64,000 nt of DNA from Acinetobacter sp. WU_MDCI_Axc73 (lineage in GTDB: Bacteria > Pseudomonadota > Gammaproteobacteria > Pseudomonadales > Moraxellaceae): positions 1-64,000 of the forward strand of contig NZ_JAHPRO010000001.1 of NCBI RefSeq assembly GCF_025562455.1. The letters run 5' to 3'. Each line of letters opens with the position of its first letter. Position 1 is the stretch's first letter. Below, piece after piece: positions 1-8,616 of the stretch. The notes beneath the pieces were generated by a model that ran no database searches, was not told where the DNA came from, and saw nothing but the letters and a program-made list of their open reading frames with translations. Made by a program: the position numbers and the translations under genes.

Positions 1-101
1 TGGGTATTTTTATCTAATTTACAACGATTTATCTTCATTTTCATAGAGTAGCACTTCTGCTAATCTACTACAGCCCCTAAATTTATTTAAAAGTTGAATG
101 T

Positions 102-118
102 GCATAATTAAATTATGC
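102..118. repeat. Perfect inverted repeat, 8-bp arms
   Basis: GCATAATT and AATTATGC flank a single A. The arms are perfect. It could be a small operator or a weak terminator; no T-run follows directly. Confidence 0.45.
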
Positions 119-129
119 CTTCTTATTTA

Positions 130-160
130 TTAGTACATATCGTGGAGATTTATGTACTAA
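130..160. repeat. Perfect inverted repeat, 10-bp arms
   Basis: TTAGTACATA at 130-139 is repeated inverted as TATGTACTAA at 151-160, with an 11-base spacer. This is compatible with a regulator site or an RNA hairpin; the owner is unknown. Confidence 0.5.
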
Positions 161-245
161 TCTTAGAAAACATAATGATGTTTATTTTCATACTTGTGCT
201 CTCTCTTTGTTTTATCAAACTTAATAATCTAAAATTATTATAAAT

Positions 246-271
246 TTATACATACAGATCTGTATGTATAA
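246..271. promoter_or_regulatory. 26-bp perfect palindrome, TetR-like operator
   Basis: The half-site is TTATACATACAGA, followed at once by its reverse complement, centred at 258/259. Uninterrupted palindromes with TACATAC/GTATGTA outer arms resemble TetR/AcrR-family operators. No TetR gene lies in the window, so the regulated gene is probably to the left. Confidence 0.5.
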
Positions 272-681
272 TCATCATTATAAATAAGTTCCAGAAAAGC
301 ACAACTTTTTTTTTCAAATGATGTCTTTTGTGGTTTTCTACATTCTCGATGACTTACTCTAATAAATCATTAGTAGCGTTATTATTTTTTATAAAATTCC
401 TATAAAATTAATCATGTTATATGTTTTAGTATCTATGGTTGCTACAGGGTCAGCATGCAGCGCTTCAGGTGTTGCTTGAGGTTCGTTAATATTAATTCCA
501 GCAGCCTGTTGGTGATTATTCGCTAGCCCTTCTGATGTTGCTAGGCAAGTCATGACGATTGGCATGGTCATTAGTGTATTGCAGGAATCGACCGAAACTG
601 CACTGAATTCTTCAATAGATGTAATATTGACAACAGCAGTTGATATTACATCAAAAAAATTATCGCTTAAGTTGAGGTCGT

Positions 682-1356
682 ATGCCTTTTCAAAGTTTAC
701 CAAATTGGGTGCAGTTTGCAGCTTTTTTACTTGCGATGAATGCTGGAATGATTAACGTTTTGTCATTGATTACAGTGTTGCATCAATCCATTTCCCACAT
801 GACAGGCAATGTCAGCATGTTGGCAATGGATTTAGTAGACTGGAAAATCCATAATATTATTTATCTGGTTTTTGTTATTGTTTGCTTTGTACTTGGTTCA
901 TTTTATAGTGGCTTTATACTTGGAAATAGTCAATTTCAATTAGGTCGTCGCTATGGTATTCCACTAAGCCTGGTGGCTTTATTTATTTTTATTTCGTGGT
1001 TGCTGCTTCCATACTTCCCTCGTTACGGACTACTTTGGGCATGTGCAGCCATGGGAATACAAAACGCGATGGTAAGTCACTACAAAGGTACAATTATTCG
1101 TACGACACATTTATCGGGAGTTTTAACCGATATTGGTTTAGCTCTTGGTTATAAATTACGAGGTTTACCGCTAGATAAACGCCGGATTACTTTACATTTG
1201 CTGATTTTAATTGGATTTTTTATGGGTGGAGTTGTTGCCGCGCTCATTCATCCGTTACTCTCTATTCAGGCCTTTTTAGTTCCTGCAACTTTAAGTTTGA
1301 TTCTCAGTATCGCTTACTGGATCATTTATCTTCGTCACTCTTCTTTGCATCAATAG
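682..1356 (+). CDS. YoaK/DUF1275 family membrane protein
   Basis: This 224-residue, strongly hydrophobic protein has about six membrane segments. The N-terminal pattern [10 protein letters not shown]...SHMTGNVS is typical of the YoaK (DUF1275) family of small inner-membrane proteins, whose substrate is not known. GAGG lies just upstream of the ATG at 682 and supports this start. The stop is followed 14 bases later by the yaiL-like ATG, so the two may be co-transcribed. Family assignment is secure; function is not. Confidence 0.85.
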   Translation: MPFQSLPNWVQFAAFLLAMNAGMINVLSLITVLHQSISHMTGNVSMLAMDLVDWKIHNIIYLVFVIVCFVLGSFYSGFILGNSQFQLGRRYGIPLSLVALFIFISWLLLPYFPRYGLLWACAAMGIQNAMVSHYKGTIIRTTHLSGVLTDIGLALGYKLRGLPLDKRRITLHLLILIGFFMGGVVAALIHPLLSIQAFLVPATLSLILSIAYWIIYLRHSSLHQ

Positions 1357-1370
1357 TTTTGGAAATAGTT

Positions 1371-1907
1371 ATGGTTAAAAATGCATTACAGGCACAACTG
1401 CTTAAAGCGGGCTTAGTCGATAATAAAAAAGCAAAAAAGCTGAATAAACAAACTCAACATGAGCATCGCACGGGTCAAAGCAACGAAGCAGAGTTAAAAG
1501 CTAATATTGAAAAAAATAAACTCGATAAGCTCGAAAAGGATCAGGCACTCAATCAGGAAAAACAGCGTCAGTTAGAAGAAAAAGCATTAAAAGCAGCCAT
1601 TATTCAGATGATTTCTCAGCATAAAATCAGAGAATTTGAAGGTGATATTGCATATCAATTTATTGATGAAAATAAGATCAAAAAAGTCTACATTTCCCAG
1701 ACTATTTATAATGCTTTGGTGTCTGGGAGTTTAGTGATTGCAAAGGATCAAGGAAGCTACGCCTATTTGCCTAAAGCACTGGCTGATAAAATTAATCAGA
1801 AGATGCAAGGCTTCATTCTGGTCAATCATGATCAAAACAATGAACAGACCACCGATGAGGAAGATCCATATGCAGCTTATGTTATTCCCGACGATTTAAT
1901 GTGGTAA
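1371..1907 (+). CDS. DUF2058 (YaiL-like) protein
   Basis: The product is a 178-residue charged soluble protein. Its N-terminus (NALQAQLLKAGLV, then a Lys/Gln-rich stretch) matches the DUF2058/YaiL family, proposed to associate with nucleoprotein or ribosomes but without a firm role. Residues about 20-75 are likely helical coiled coil. I use the ATG at 1371 rather than the TTG at 1359, because GGAAA sits just upstream and family members begin at this point. It follows the yoaK-like gene closely. Confidence 0.85.
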   Translation: MVKNALQAQLLKAGLVDNKKAKKLNKQTQHEHRTGQSNEAELKANIEKNKLDKLEKDQALNQEKQRQLEEKALKAAIIQMISQHKIREFEGDIAYQFIDENKIKKVYISQTIYNALVSGSLVIAKDQGSYAYLPKALADKINQKMQGFILVNHDQNNEQTTDEEDPYAAYVIPDDLMW

Positions 1908-2000
1908 AGCTATTGAGTTAAATATTTGATTTTATTATTGTAAAAAGTCTGATTTAAATCGTATAAAAAAAGTATCTTTATACAATGGATTAAACCCAAG

Positions 2001-2045
2001 CCTTTACACTCTACACAATTATTCATTTGTACAAAGGTGTAAAGG
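2001..2045 (+). promoter_or_regulatory. Inverted repeat over the ybdG ribosome site
   Basis: CCTTTACAC at 2001-2009 is complementary to GTGTAAAGG at 2037-2045, with a 27-base loop. The right arm covers AAGG sequences directly before the TTG start at 2047. In RNA this hairpin could hide the ribosome binding site. Confidence 0.45.
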
Positions 2046-2046
2046 T

Positions 2047-3312
2047 TTGGATTTCTTAAAGCTTTTCAGTGATGTCGAAAACTGGATTGATCAATATCCA
2101 TGGCTTGAAATGTTGACGTCACTCGGTATCCTTATTTTGTTAGCGATTATTGCCAATTTTGTTGCAAAACAAGTGGTTGTTCGTGGTATTCGTAAACTCA
2201 TCAGTAAAATAAAATCTGCAAATCAGTCAATTTTTGCACAGCATAGTGTGATTAGTCGTATTGCTAATATTGTACCTGCGATTGTCATTATGAATGGCAT
2301 TACGACGGTTCCTCATCTATCTGAAAAAATTATTATTTTTGTACAAATGGCATCACAAGCCTTTATCTTTTTAACCATTGCCCTCGCAATCAGCGAAATG
2401 CTGAATATCTTTAATCTGGTTTATCAGCGTAATCCCAACTCTAAAAATAAACCAATTAAAGGTTATTTACAGCTAGTTAAGTTGATGATTTTCATTGTCT
2501 GCGCGTTGATGGTTTTAGGTACTTTCCTCAAAAAAGACGTATTTACCTTGCTTGCTGGTTTTGGTGCAATGGCAACCATCTTGATGTTGGTCTTTCAAAA
2601 CACCATTCTTTCCTTGGTCGCCAGTGTTCAGATTTCATCCTATGATATGGTACGGATTGGCGACTGGATCTCTATGCCGTCTCTGAACGCGGATGGCGAT
2701 GTCATTGATATGTCATTACATACAGTGACCGTACAGAATTTTGACAAAACATACACTACTATTCCAACCAATAAGCTAGTGACTGATACTTTTATAAACT
2801 GGCGAGGTATGAGTGAAGCAGGTGCTCGACGTATTAAGCGAGCATTATTTATTGACCAAAGCAGTGTTCATTTTATGACTGAACGCGAACAAGAAAAGTT
2901 AAAGAATTTTTTATTACTAAATCAATACTTAGATACCAAACAATCTGAATTGGAAAATTTTAATCATCAGTTGAGCAATCAGACCGTATATAACCAGCGT
3001 CGTTTGACTAACCTTGGAACATTTCGCGCTTATATTGAGTTTTATTTAAAACAACATTCTGGTATTGCGCAGAACCAGTCCCTAATGGTACGCCAATTAC
3101 AACCCACCAGTGATGGTTTGCCACTTGAGATCTATGCATTCACAAATACCACTGTATGGACTGCCTATGAAGCGATACAATCAGATATCTTTGATCATTT
3201 ACTCGCAATTATTCCTGAGTTTGGATTAAGAATTTATCAAGCACCTTCGGGAGCAGATGTGAAGTCTTTATCATCAGGTATAATTGTTGAGAATTTTACG
3301 CAAAAAGACTAA
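2047..3312 (+). CDS. ybdG: YbdG-type MscS-family mechanosensitive channel
   Basis: The 421-residue inner-membrane protein has N-terminal membrane helices and an MscS domain. Segments such as GDWISMPSLNADGDVIDMSL, FRAYIEF and VRQLQPTSDGLPLEIYAF match Escherichia coli YbdG (415 residues) closely along the whole length. YbdG-type channels release solutes on mild osmotic downshift. The TTG start at 2047 is chosen because the next ATG (2110) would remove the family's N-terminus; AAAGG at 2033-2037 is correctly spaced. The ABC exporter gene follows after only 9 bases, suggesting one transcript. Confidence 0.88.
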   Translation: MDFLKLFSDVENWIDQYPWLEMLTSLGILILLAIIANFVAKQVVVRGIRKLISKIKSANQSIFAQHSVISRIANIVPAIVIMNGITTVPHLSEKIIIFVQMASQAFIFLTIALAISEMLNIFNLVYQRNPNSKNKPIKGYLQLVKLMIFIVCALMVLGTFLKKDVFTLLAGFGAMATILMLVFQNTILSLVASVQISSYDMVRIGDWISMPSLNADGDVIDMSLHTVTVQNFDKTYTTIPTNKLVTDTFINWRGMSEAGARRIKRALFIDQSSVHFMTEREQEKLKNFLLLNQYLDTKQSELENFNHQLSNQTVYNQRRLTNLGTFRAYIEFYLKQHSGIAQNQSLMVRQLQPTSDGLPLEIYAFTNTTVWTAYEAIQSDIFDHLLAIIPEFGLRIYQAPSGADVKSLSSGIIVENFTQKD

Positions 3313-3321
3313 GAGAAAATT

Positions 3322-5172
3322 ATGCTGCTGCAATGGTTCGAAAAACTGGTTAATCCTTATCCTGAAACAAATTTAAACGAGCCATTGCCTACTTCTTTTT
3401 TTGCATTTGTCTGGCAATCGACCAAAGGTGTCCGTCCTTTCTTGGTTTTATTAATTCTGTGTTCAGCAGGTGCAGCCAGTTTTGAAGCTTTACTGTTTTC
3501 ACAAATTGGTCATTTGGTCGATTGGCTTAGCCAAAGTCAACCTAGTAATTTTTTAGAAAATCATACGCAACATCTGATAATTTTAACGCTTATTCTTTTT
3601 GCCAATATTTTATTTATTTGTTTGCAGTCTATCGTAAAACATCAAATTTTATTTAGTAGCTTTCCGATGCGCTTACGCTGGCGTTTTCATAACTTATTAT
3701 TACAACAAGGGTTAGATTTTTTTCATAACGACTTTGCAGGACGTTTATCCGCTAAAGTGATGCAAACCGCATTGGCTGTGCGTGAGTTCTGGATGATTCT
3801 AGGCGATATATTGGTTTATGTAATTGTTTATTTCATTACTATAAGCGCAGTACTTGGTGCAGTTTCCCCGATTCTACTGATTCCATTAGCAATATGGCTC
3901 AGCTTATTTATTTTAAGTACATGGTTCTTTATTCCTCGTCTCAGTAAAGTGTCCAAAGAGCAAGCTGATGCACGTGCAGTGATGACAGGGCGAGTAACCG
4001 ATGCTTATACCAATATTCAGACGGTTAAACTTTTTGCACATGCAGGTCGCGAAAGCAAATATGCCAAGGAATCCATGAAAGAATTCATGGAGACTGTGTT
4101 TAGACAAATGCGTTTAGGTACTTTATTTGAAATCAGTACCACGTTATTAAGTGCTGTATTATTTATTGGTGTTATTGGTACCGCAGTCTGGTTGTGGCTC
4201 AATGGTCAAGCTGGTTTAGGTGTTATTGCTGCAACGACCGCCATGATTTTAAAGCTCAATAGCATGTCAGAATTTATGATGTGGCAGACATCTATGCTAT
4301 TTGAAAATGTTGGTACGATCCAGGATGGGATGCACACGCTTGGCAAGCCAGTTAACATTCAAGATAAGCCAAATGCAAAACCTTTAATCTTGAGCCAAGG
4401 CAATATCAAGTTTGAGGATGTCTGTTTTGCCTACAATAAAAAGAACGTCATTGATCATTTTAATCTTAATATTCATTCAGGTGAAAAAATTGGTGTTGTA
4501 GGTCGTTCAGGCGCAGGAAAATCAACATTAATTCAATTGCTTTTACATTTTTATACCCTCAACCAAGGTCGTATTTTGATTGATGGGCAAAACATTGAAG
4601 ATGTCACCCAAGATAGCTTAAGAGCAAATATCGCGTTGGTCACTCAAGATACCTCACTTTTGCATCGTACGGTTACTGAAAATATTAAATACGGCAAGCC
4701 AGATGCAACATGGGAAGAAATCTATGAAGCTGTTAAAAAGGCACAAGCTGAAGATTTTATCCCTCAATTAACTGATATGCGTGGTCGTAAAGGTTACGAA
4801 GCTTATGTAGGCGAACGCGGTGTCAAGCTTTCAGGTGGCCAGCGTCAACGTATTGCGATTGCACGAGTATTTTTAAAAAATGCTCCTATTTTAATCCTGG
4901 ATGAAGCCACCAGTGCACTAGACTCAGAAGTTGAAGCAGCAATTCAGTCTAGCCTTGATTCACTCATGCAAGATAAAACCGTGATTGCGATCGCACATCG
5001 ACTATCAACAATTGCGCAAATGGATCGCTTAATTGTTTTAGACGAAGGACGAATTGTGGAACAAGGTACACATGAACAATTAATTGAAAAAGATGGTCTA
5101 TACGCCCAGTTATGGAAACGTCAAACGGGTGGTTTTTTAGCTGAACAACATGAAGTTGAGGATAAACATTAA
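3322..5172 (+). CDS. ABC exporter, fused membrane and ATPase domains
   Basis: This 616-residue protein is a half-transporter of the MsbA/multidrug type. A six-helix membrane domain spans about residues 30-340. The nucleotide-binding domain has Walker A GRSGAGKST (394-402), the LSGGQ signature (503-507), Walker B ILILDEATS (Asp527, Glu528) and the H-loop IAHRLSTIA. It probably works as a homodimer exporting a lipid or drug-like compound; the substrate cannot be told from sequence. Its stop overlaps the next start by one base (TAATG), so the MaoC-like protein is translationally coupled. Confidence 0.9.
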   Translation: MLLQWFEKLVNPYPETNLNEPLPTSFFAFVWQSTKGVRPFLVLLILCSAGAASFEALLFSQIGHLVDWLSQSQPSNFLENHTQHLIILTLILFANILFICLQSIVKHQILFSSFPMRLRWRFHNLLLQQGLDFFHNDFAGRLSAKVMQTALAVREFWMILGDILVYVIVYFITISAVLGAVSPILLIPLAIWLSLFILSTWFFIPRLSKVSKEQADARAVMTGRVTDAYTNIQTVKLFAHAGRESKYAKESMKEFMETVFRQMRLGTLFEISTTLLSAVLFIGVIGTAVWLWLNGQAGLGVIAATTAMILKLNSMSEFMMWQTSMLFENVGTIQDGMHTLGKPVNIQDKPNAKPLILSQGNIKFEDVCFAYNKKNVIDHFNLNIHSGEKIGVVGRSGAGKSTLIQLLLHFYTLNQGRILIDGQNIEDVTQDSLRANIALVTQDTSLLHRTVTENIKYGKPDATWEEIYEAVKKAQAEDFIPQLTDMRGRKGYEAYVGERGVKLSGGQRQRIAIARVFLKNAPILILDEATSALDSEVEAAIQSSLDSLMQDKTVIAIAHRLSTIAQMDRLIVLDEGRIVEQGTHEQLIEKDGLYAQLWKRQTGGFLAEQHEVEDKH

Positions 5173-5612
5173 TGCTGTATCTGGAAGATTTAAAGGTTGG
5201 GGATCGTTTTATTAGTCGTGAATATGAAATGACGCTTGAAGAAATCAAACAGTTTGCGGGTCAGTATGATCCACAATCTTTTCATCTGGATGAGGAAGCC
5301 GCAGAAAAAAGTACTGTTTTTCAAGGATTAGCTGCCAGTGGCTGGCATACTGCTGCTGTTACTATGCGCTTATGGACAGAATGCTTTCCTATTCAAGGCG
5401 GTTTAATTGGATCTGAGTCCAGTTTACGCTGGCCACGTCCCACACGTCCTGGTGATAAAATCCATGTTGAAGTTGAAATTACTGCAATTGTACCTTCAAA
5501 AACTAAAAATGATCGTGGTATTGTGAGCTATATCACACAAGCATTGAATCAAAACGGTGATGTACTGCTGATCTCGACTACTAAAATTGTAGTTTTCAGA
5601 GAAAATGTATAA
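5172..5612 (+). CDS. MaoC-like hot-dog fold hydratase
   Basis: This 146-residue single-domain protein belongs to the MaoC dehydratase group, which hydrates or dehydrates acyl-CoA-type thioesters. Seen here are the typical FAGQYDPQSFHLDEEAA segment with the catalytic Asp/His region, the GLAASGWHTAAV helix, and RWPRPTRPGD. Its ATG overlaps the stop of the ABC exporter gene, which is unusual company for a MaoC protein. The substrate is unknown. Confidence 0.82.
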   Translation: MLYLEDLKVGDRFISREYEMTLEEIKQFAGQYDPQSFHLDEEAAEKSTVFQGLAASGWHTAAVTMRLWTECFPIQGGLIGSESSLRWPRPTRPGDKIHVEVEITAIVPSKTKNDRGIVSYITQALNQNGDVLLISTTKIVVFRENV

Positions 5613-5717
5613 ATAATATGCTTGAAATTTTGTCCAACAATTTCTGTATTCTTATTTTAAGTTTCATGCCAAGATGTGACAGTTTAAACGAAGAAAATGT
5701 AAAGCCACGGATAGCGA

Positions 5718-6743
5718 ATGAAAATTAATTCAGCTCGTCAAGAACAAGGAATACCAGGCGTTTATGGCTTATTGCTACTAGACGTTGTGTCGCGTTGGGG
5801 ATATAACGATCAAACCCTATTTGCTCCATTTCATTTAACCAGTGAGCAATTGGCCGATCCTGAATATCGGATTCCTATTCATGTTGCCAATGAATTGGTT
5901 AAACATGCTTTACGTTTAACAGGTGAAACTACATTGGGTTATCATCTGGGCAATCAGATGCGTATTTCTATTCATGGATTTATTGGTTACGCCATTATGA
6001 CTGCACATGACATTACCGATGCTTTGGCCTTAGCAACTCGTTTTATTCAATTGCGTCTACCCTTTTTACAGCTTTATTTCTCTACTTTTGGGCCAAAAGC
6101 AACTTTACAATTACAGTGTGATTTTGATCTGGAGCCATTGCGTACCGAAATTATTCTGAGTCTAACCATTGGCATTATGAGTATGGCAAAGGCATTGACA
6201 GGTAATGAAGAATTAACGGGTGAAGTAGATTTGGATTTTGAGAAACCTGAAGGTTTTGATAAGTATCTAAACAAAATGTCTGTAGAAATGCATTTTGATC
6301 AGCCCCATCTGATTTCTAGTTTTGACAAGCAATATTTGGGATTAAAAATGGTAAATGCCGACCCGATTGCAAGTCAGATTGCGATTAATCAATGTGAATC
6401 TGAATTATCTGCCTTGGGTGAACGCCGTCGTCTGGCTATGCGTGTTCGTGATATTTTGACTCACTCTGAACAGCATTATTTAAGCATTGAAAGCGTTGCT
6501 GAACGTTTGCATATGTCTGATCGGACTTTAAAACGTCAGCTTGCAGCCGAAGGAACTTCTTTCTCAACTTTGGTCGATGAAGTTCGTTATCGCCATGCAA
6601 CATCCCTACTTTCCAGAACAGATTATAGTCTTGAGCAAATAGCCGATGAATTGGGCTACTCAGATGTTGCTAATTTTAGCAGAGCGTTTAAACGTTGGAG
6701 TGGACGTAGTCCAAGTAACTGGCGAAAAGACCCGTATTTATAA
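5718..6743 (+). CDS. AraC-family transcriptional regulator
   Basis: The 341-residue regulator has an N-terminal Arabinose_bd-type sensing domain (about 20-210) and a C-terminal AraC double helix-turn-helix (about 235-335), including LSIESVAERLHMSDRTLKRQL and EQIADELGYSDVANFSRAFKRWSG. This architecture is found in OruR/ArgR-like and lipid-responsive regulators. The target is not evident; neighbours are a MaoC-like gene upstream and gcvH downstream, both on the same strand. Confidence 0.88.
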   Translation: MKINSARQEQGIPGVYGLLLLDVVSRWGYNDQTLFAPFHLTSEQLADPEYRIPIHVANELVKHALRLTGETTLGYHLGNQMRISIHGFIGYAIMTAHDITDALALATRFIQLRLPFLQLYFSTFGPKATLQLQCDFDLEPLRTEIILSLTIGIMSMAKALTGNEELTGEVDLDFEKPEGFDKYLNKMSVEMHFDQPHLISSFDKQYLGLKMVNADPIASQIAINQCESELSALGERRRLAMRVRDILTHSEQHYLSIESVAERLHMSDRTLKRQLAAEGTSFSTLVDEVRYRHATSLLSRTDYSLEQIADELGYSDVANFSRAFKRWSGRSPSNWRKDPYL

Positions 6744-6815
6744 GCTTTTATTTTTATTTAAAAACCTGTATAACCACTTTCAAAATAAGCAAACTTTGGA
6801 TGTTAAGGAGCTACA

Positions 6816-7190
6816 ATGAATCATCCTTCTGAATTGAAATATGCGAGTACGCATGAATGGGCAAAAATTGAGGGCGATCTTGTAGTCACTGGAATTAGTG
6901 ATCATGCGCAGGATGCACTTGGTGATCTTGTTTATGTTGAAGTTCCTGAAGTTGGAAGTCATATTACTGCTGGTGCTCAAGCGGGCGTAGTTGAATCTGT
7001 TAAAACCGCATCAGATATTCATGCACCTGTCTCTGGTACTGTGGTTGAAGTCAATACATCACTTGAAGATGATCCTGATTTTATTAACGATGATCCTTAT
7101 GGTAAAGGCTGGATTTATAAAATCAAGCCAGACAATATCGCAGAAGTAGAGCAACTTCTTTCTAATACAGAATATGAAGCCGGGCTTTAA
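6816..7190 (+). CDS. gcvH: Glycine cleavage system H protein
   Basis: This 124-residue lipoyl carrier shuttles the aminomethyl group between the P and T proteins of the glycine cleavage complex in the cytosol. The lipoylation site is Lys63 in the conserved ESVKTASD motif, and the N-terminus (STHEWAK) is also typical. AAGGAG lies 6 bases before the ATG. No gcvT or gcvP gene is nearby, so the H protein is encoded apart from its partners. A strong terminator follows. Confidence 0.96.
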   Translation: MNHPSELKYASTHEWAKIEGDLVVTGISDHAQDALGDLVYVEVPEVGSHITAGAQAGVVESVKTASDIHAPVSGTVVEVNTSLEDDPDFINDDPYGKGWIYKIKPDNIAEVEQLLSNTEYEAGL

Positions 7191-7198
7191 ATAAAATA

Positions 7199-7230
7199 GA
7201 CCTTCTCCCTTAATCATAAGGGAGAAGGTC
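7199..7230. terminator. Bidirectional terminator between gcvH and DAHP synthase
   Basis: A perfect 13-bp stem (GACCTTCTCCCTT / AAGGGAGAAGGTC) with a 6-base loop lies between two convergent genes. The T-tract is short (GTTT) on the + side, with an A/T-rich flank on the other. Confidence 0.85.
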
Positions 7231-7240
7231 GTTTCAGTAT

Positions 7241-8311
7241 TTAAGCCGATTGACGTAATGGACTTTGACTCAGTTGATCAGCTATCTCTAACAATAATGT
7301 TTCAGTTTTAACCCAACCTAAGCATCCATCTGTGACTGACTGGCCATAAGTCATATCGCATGAAATTTTTTGTTGGCCGTCGACCAAATGACTTTCTAAC
7401 ATAACACCACGAACCTTGCTCACAGTTCGCTCTGTAATGATTTGCTTTAAGACTTCAGATTGTTTCATCGGATCTTTTGCGCTGTTACCGTGACTACAGT
7501 CAATCAGCAAAGCAGGTATTTCGCCTTGGTATTTGCTGCTATAATCGGCTTTGATCCGCTCAATTGAAGTTAGATCATAATTCGGACCATGATTAGCTCC
7601 CCGTAAAATCAAATGTGCCAATGGATTACCTTTACTTTGTAAAATTGCGGGTAATCCCTGTTGATTCATTCCCAAAAACTGATGTTCATTTTCCGCCGAT
7701 TGAATAGCATCTAATGCAATCTGGATTGAACCATCGGTACCATTTTTGAAGCCGATAGGAAAAGGCATATGACTGGAAATTTCACGATGAATCTGTGATT
7801 CGCTAGTACGTGCTCCAATAGCTCCCCAAGCCAAAAGATCATCGAAATAAGCTGTTGCCATTGGACTTAAAATTTCACTAGCAATCGGTAAACCCATTTC
7901 AATAATCTTTAAATATAAAGCGCGCGATTTTTCCAAACCTAATTGCAAATCCGATGATCCATCGAGATTCGGGTCATACAAAAAGCCTTTCCAACCTATT
8001 GTTGTGCGTGGTTTTTCAATATAAGCGCGCATGACGATAAAAATTTGATCTTTGACCTGTTCTTGTAATTTGATCAATTTTGCTGCGTATTCTAATGCAG
8101 ATACAGGGTCATGAATTGAACATGGACCAGCAATCACCAATAATCGCGAATCCTTTCCAATAAGTATATTTTGGATAATTTGACGATGTTCAATCACTTG
8201 TTTTGTAAAAGTAGAAGATAGCGGATATGCCGCTTTTAATTCAGAAGGCAAGCTAAGCGAAATTTCTTTTGAAGTATTTTGTGTAATTAAAGTTTTATTG
8301 AGCGCATTCAT
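7241..8311 (-). CDS. aroG: 3-deoxy-7-phosphoheptulonate (DAHP) synthase
   Basis: This enzyme condenses phosphoenolpyruvate with erythrose 4-phosphate, the first step of aromatic amino-acid synthesis. At 356 residues it matches class I AroF/G/H (about 350). Conserved motifs include IAGPCSIHDP, EKPRTTIGWKG, GAIGARTSESQ, GFKNGTDG, LRGG-like LRGANHGPNY and DCSHGNS. I place the start at 8311 (MNALNKT), because AAAGGA is correctly spaced there while the upstream ATG at 8353 has no ribosome site. Expression is very probably set by the attenuator at 8480-8640. Which isozyme (Tyr- or Phe-sensitive) cannot be read from sequence alone. Confidence 0.93.
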   Translation of the reverse strand: MNALNKTLITQNTSKEISLSLPSELKAAYPLSSTFTKQVIEHRQIIQNILIGKDSRLLVIAGPCSIHDPVSALEYAAKLIKLQEQVKDQIFIVMRAYIEKPRTTIGWKGFLYDPNLDGSSDLQLGLEKSRALYLKIIEMGLPIASEILSPMATAYFDDLLAWGAIGARTSESQIHREISSHMPFPIGFKNGTDGSIQIALDAIQSAENEHQFLGMNQQGLPAILQSKGNPLAHLILRGANHGPNYDLTSIERIKADYSSKYQGEIPALLIDCSHGNSAKDPMKQSEVLKQIITERTVSKVRGVMLESHLVDGQQKISCDMTYGQSVTDGCLGWVKTETLLLEIADQLSQSPLRQSA

Positions 8312-8325
8312 TTCACATTTTCCTT

Positions 8326-8346
8326 TGGACTGAGTCTGTTTCAGTC
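8326..8346 (-). promoter_or_regulatory. Hairpin just before the DAHP synthase ribosome site
   Basis: GGACTGA and TCAGTCC form a 7-bp stem with a 7-base loop. It lies between the aromatic-rich mini-ORF (8383-8445) and the AAAGGA of the gene. There is no T-run, so it is more likely a translational or RNA-stability element than a terminator. Confidence 0.4.
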
Positions 8347-8382
8347 CGATCATTTATTTGAGCGATGTAGATCTGTTCAGTT

Positions 8383-8445
8383 TTAGGTTTTGACTAAAGT
8401 AAAACCAATAAACATTGCAAAATATGAAGTCATAAAGTTATACAT
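8383..8445 (-). CDS. Second aromatic-rich mini-ORF (20 residues)
   Basis: The ORF reads MYNFMTSYFA then MFIGFTLVKT and stops. Six of its 20 residues are Tyr or Phe. GGAG lies 7 bases before the ATG, a good ribosome site. It is downstream of the attenuator terminator and upstream of the DAHP synthase start, so it would be translated only on read-through transcripts. It may be a second leader peptide; no protein function is proposed. Confidence 0.55.
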   Translation of the reverse strand: MYNFMTSYFAMFIGFTLVKT

Positions 8446-8479
8446 GGCACATCTCCAAAATAAAGGTATCAAATAAATA

Positions 8480-8511
8480 TAAAAAAACCTGATCGGGGTT
8501 GCCGATCAGGT
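8480..8511 (-). terminator. Attenuator terminator of the DAHP synthase leader
   Basis: On the minus strand CCTGATCGG and CCGATCAGG form a stem (8488-8496 with 8502-8510) with a 5-base loop, followed by a run of seven T. It lies after the YYYFW leader peptide. Its 5' arm and loop (8497-8503) can instead pair with 8524-8530, giving a competing antiterminator. Confidence 0.85.
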
Positions 8512-8557
8512 ATTAACTTGAAGGGCAACCATTTTTGCTGCCCGAATGCATTCAGGC
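8497..8557 (-). promoter_or_regulatory. Attenuator alternative structures
   Basis: Reading the minus strand, segment 1:2 is a hairpin at 8557-8540 (GCCTGAAT...ATTCGGGC). Segment 2:3 pairs GGGCAGC (8543-8537) with GTTGCCC (8529-8523). Segment 3:4 pairs GGTTGCC (8530-8524) with GGCAACC (8503-8497) inside the terminator. A ribosome stalled on the Tyr codons leaves 1:2 free to form, so 3:4 forms and the terminator is blocked. A ribosome reaching the stop codon covers segment 1, so 2:3 forms and the terminator folds. Confidence 0.75.
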
Positions 8558-8559
8558 AA

Positions 8560-8616
8560 CTAGTTAAATTGCCAAAAGTAATAATAAGCGTTGTTGATCA
8601 TAGGTTGTTTTAACAT
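8560..8616 (-). CDS. Aromatic leader peptide (18 residues)
   Basis: The peptide is MLKQPMINNAYYYFWQFN, with three Tyr, two Phe and one Trp in the last eight residues, directly before the attenuator hairpins. GAAG lies upstream of the chosen ATG at 8616; an in-frame ATG at 8640 would add eight residues. Stalling at these codons under aromatic amino-acid shortage is the expected sensor for the DAHP synthase gene. Confidence 0.8.
   Translation of the reverse strand: MLKQPMINNAYYYFWQFN

Larger units (their letters stand above)
1..681. other. Gene-poor leading region with inverted repeats
   Basis: No open frame here has a convincing start, ribosome site or family resemblance. The first 275 bases are very A/T rich and contain three perfect inverted repeats (listed separately). 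A stretch around 417-560 is locally richer in G/C and keeps a frame open on the minus strand, so it may be the remains of a gene, but I do not recognise it. The repeats could control a gene that starts left of the window. Confidence 0.5.

Noticed and set aside
389..703. A 104-codon minus-strand frame before the yoaK-like gene
   Set aside because: It overlaps the yoaK-like start, lacks a ribosome site and resembles no family; at most it is a gene remnant.
552..755. A 67-codon plus-strand frame overlapping the yoaK-like gene
   Set aside because: It runs out of frame into a well-supported gene and has no family features.
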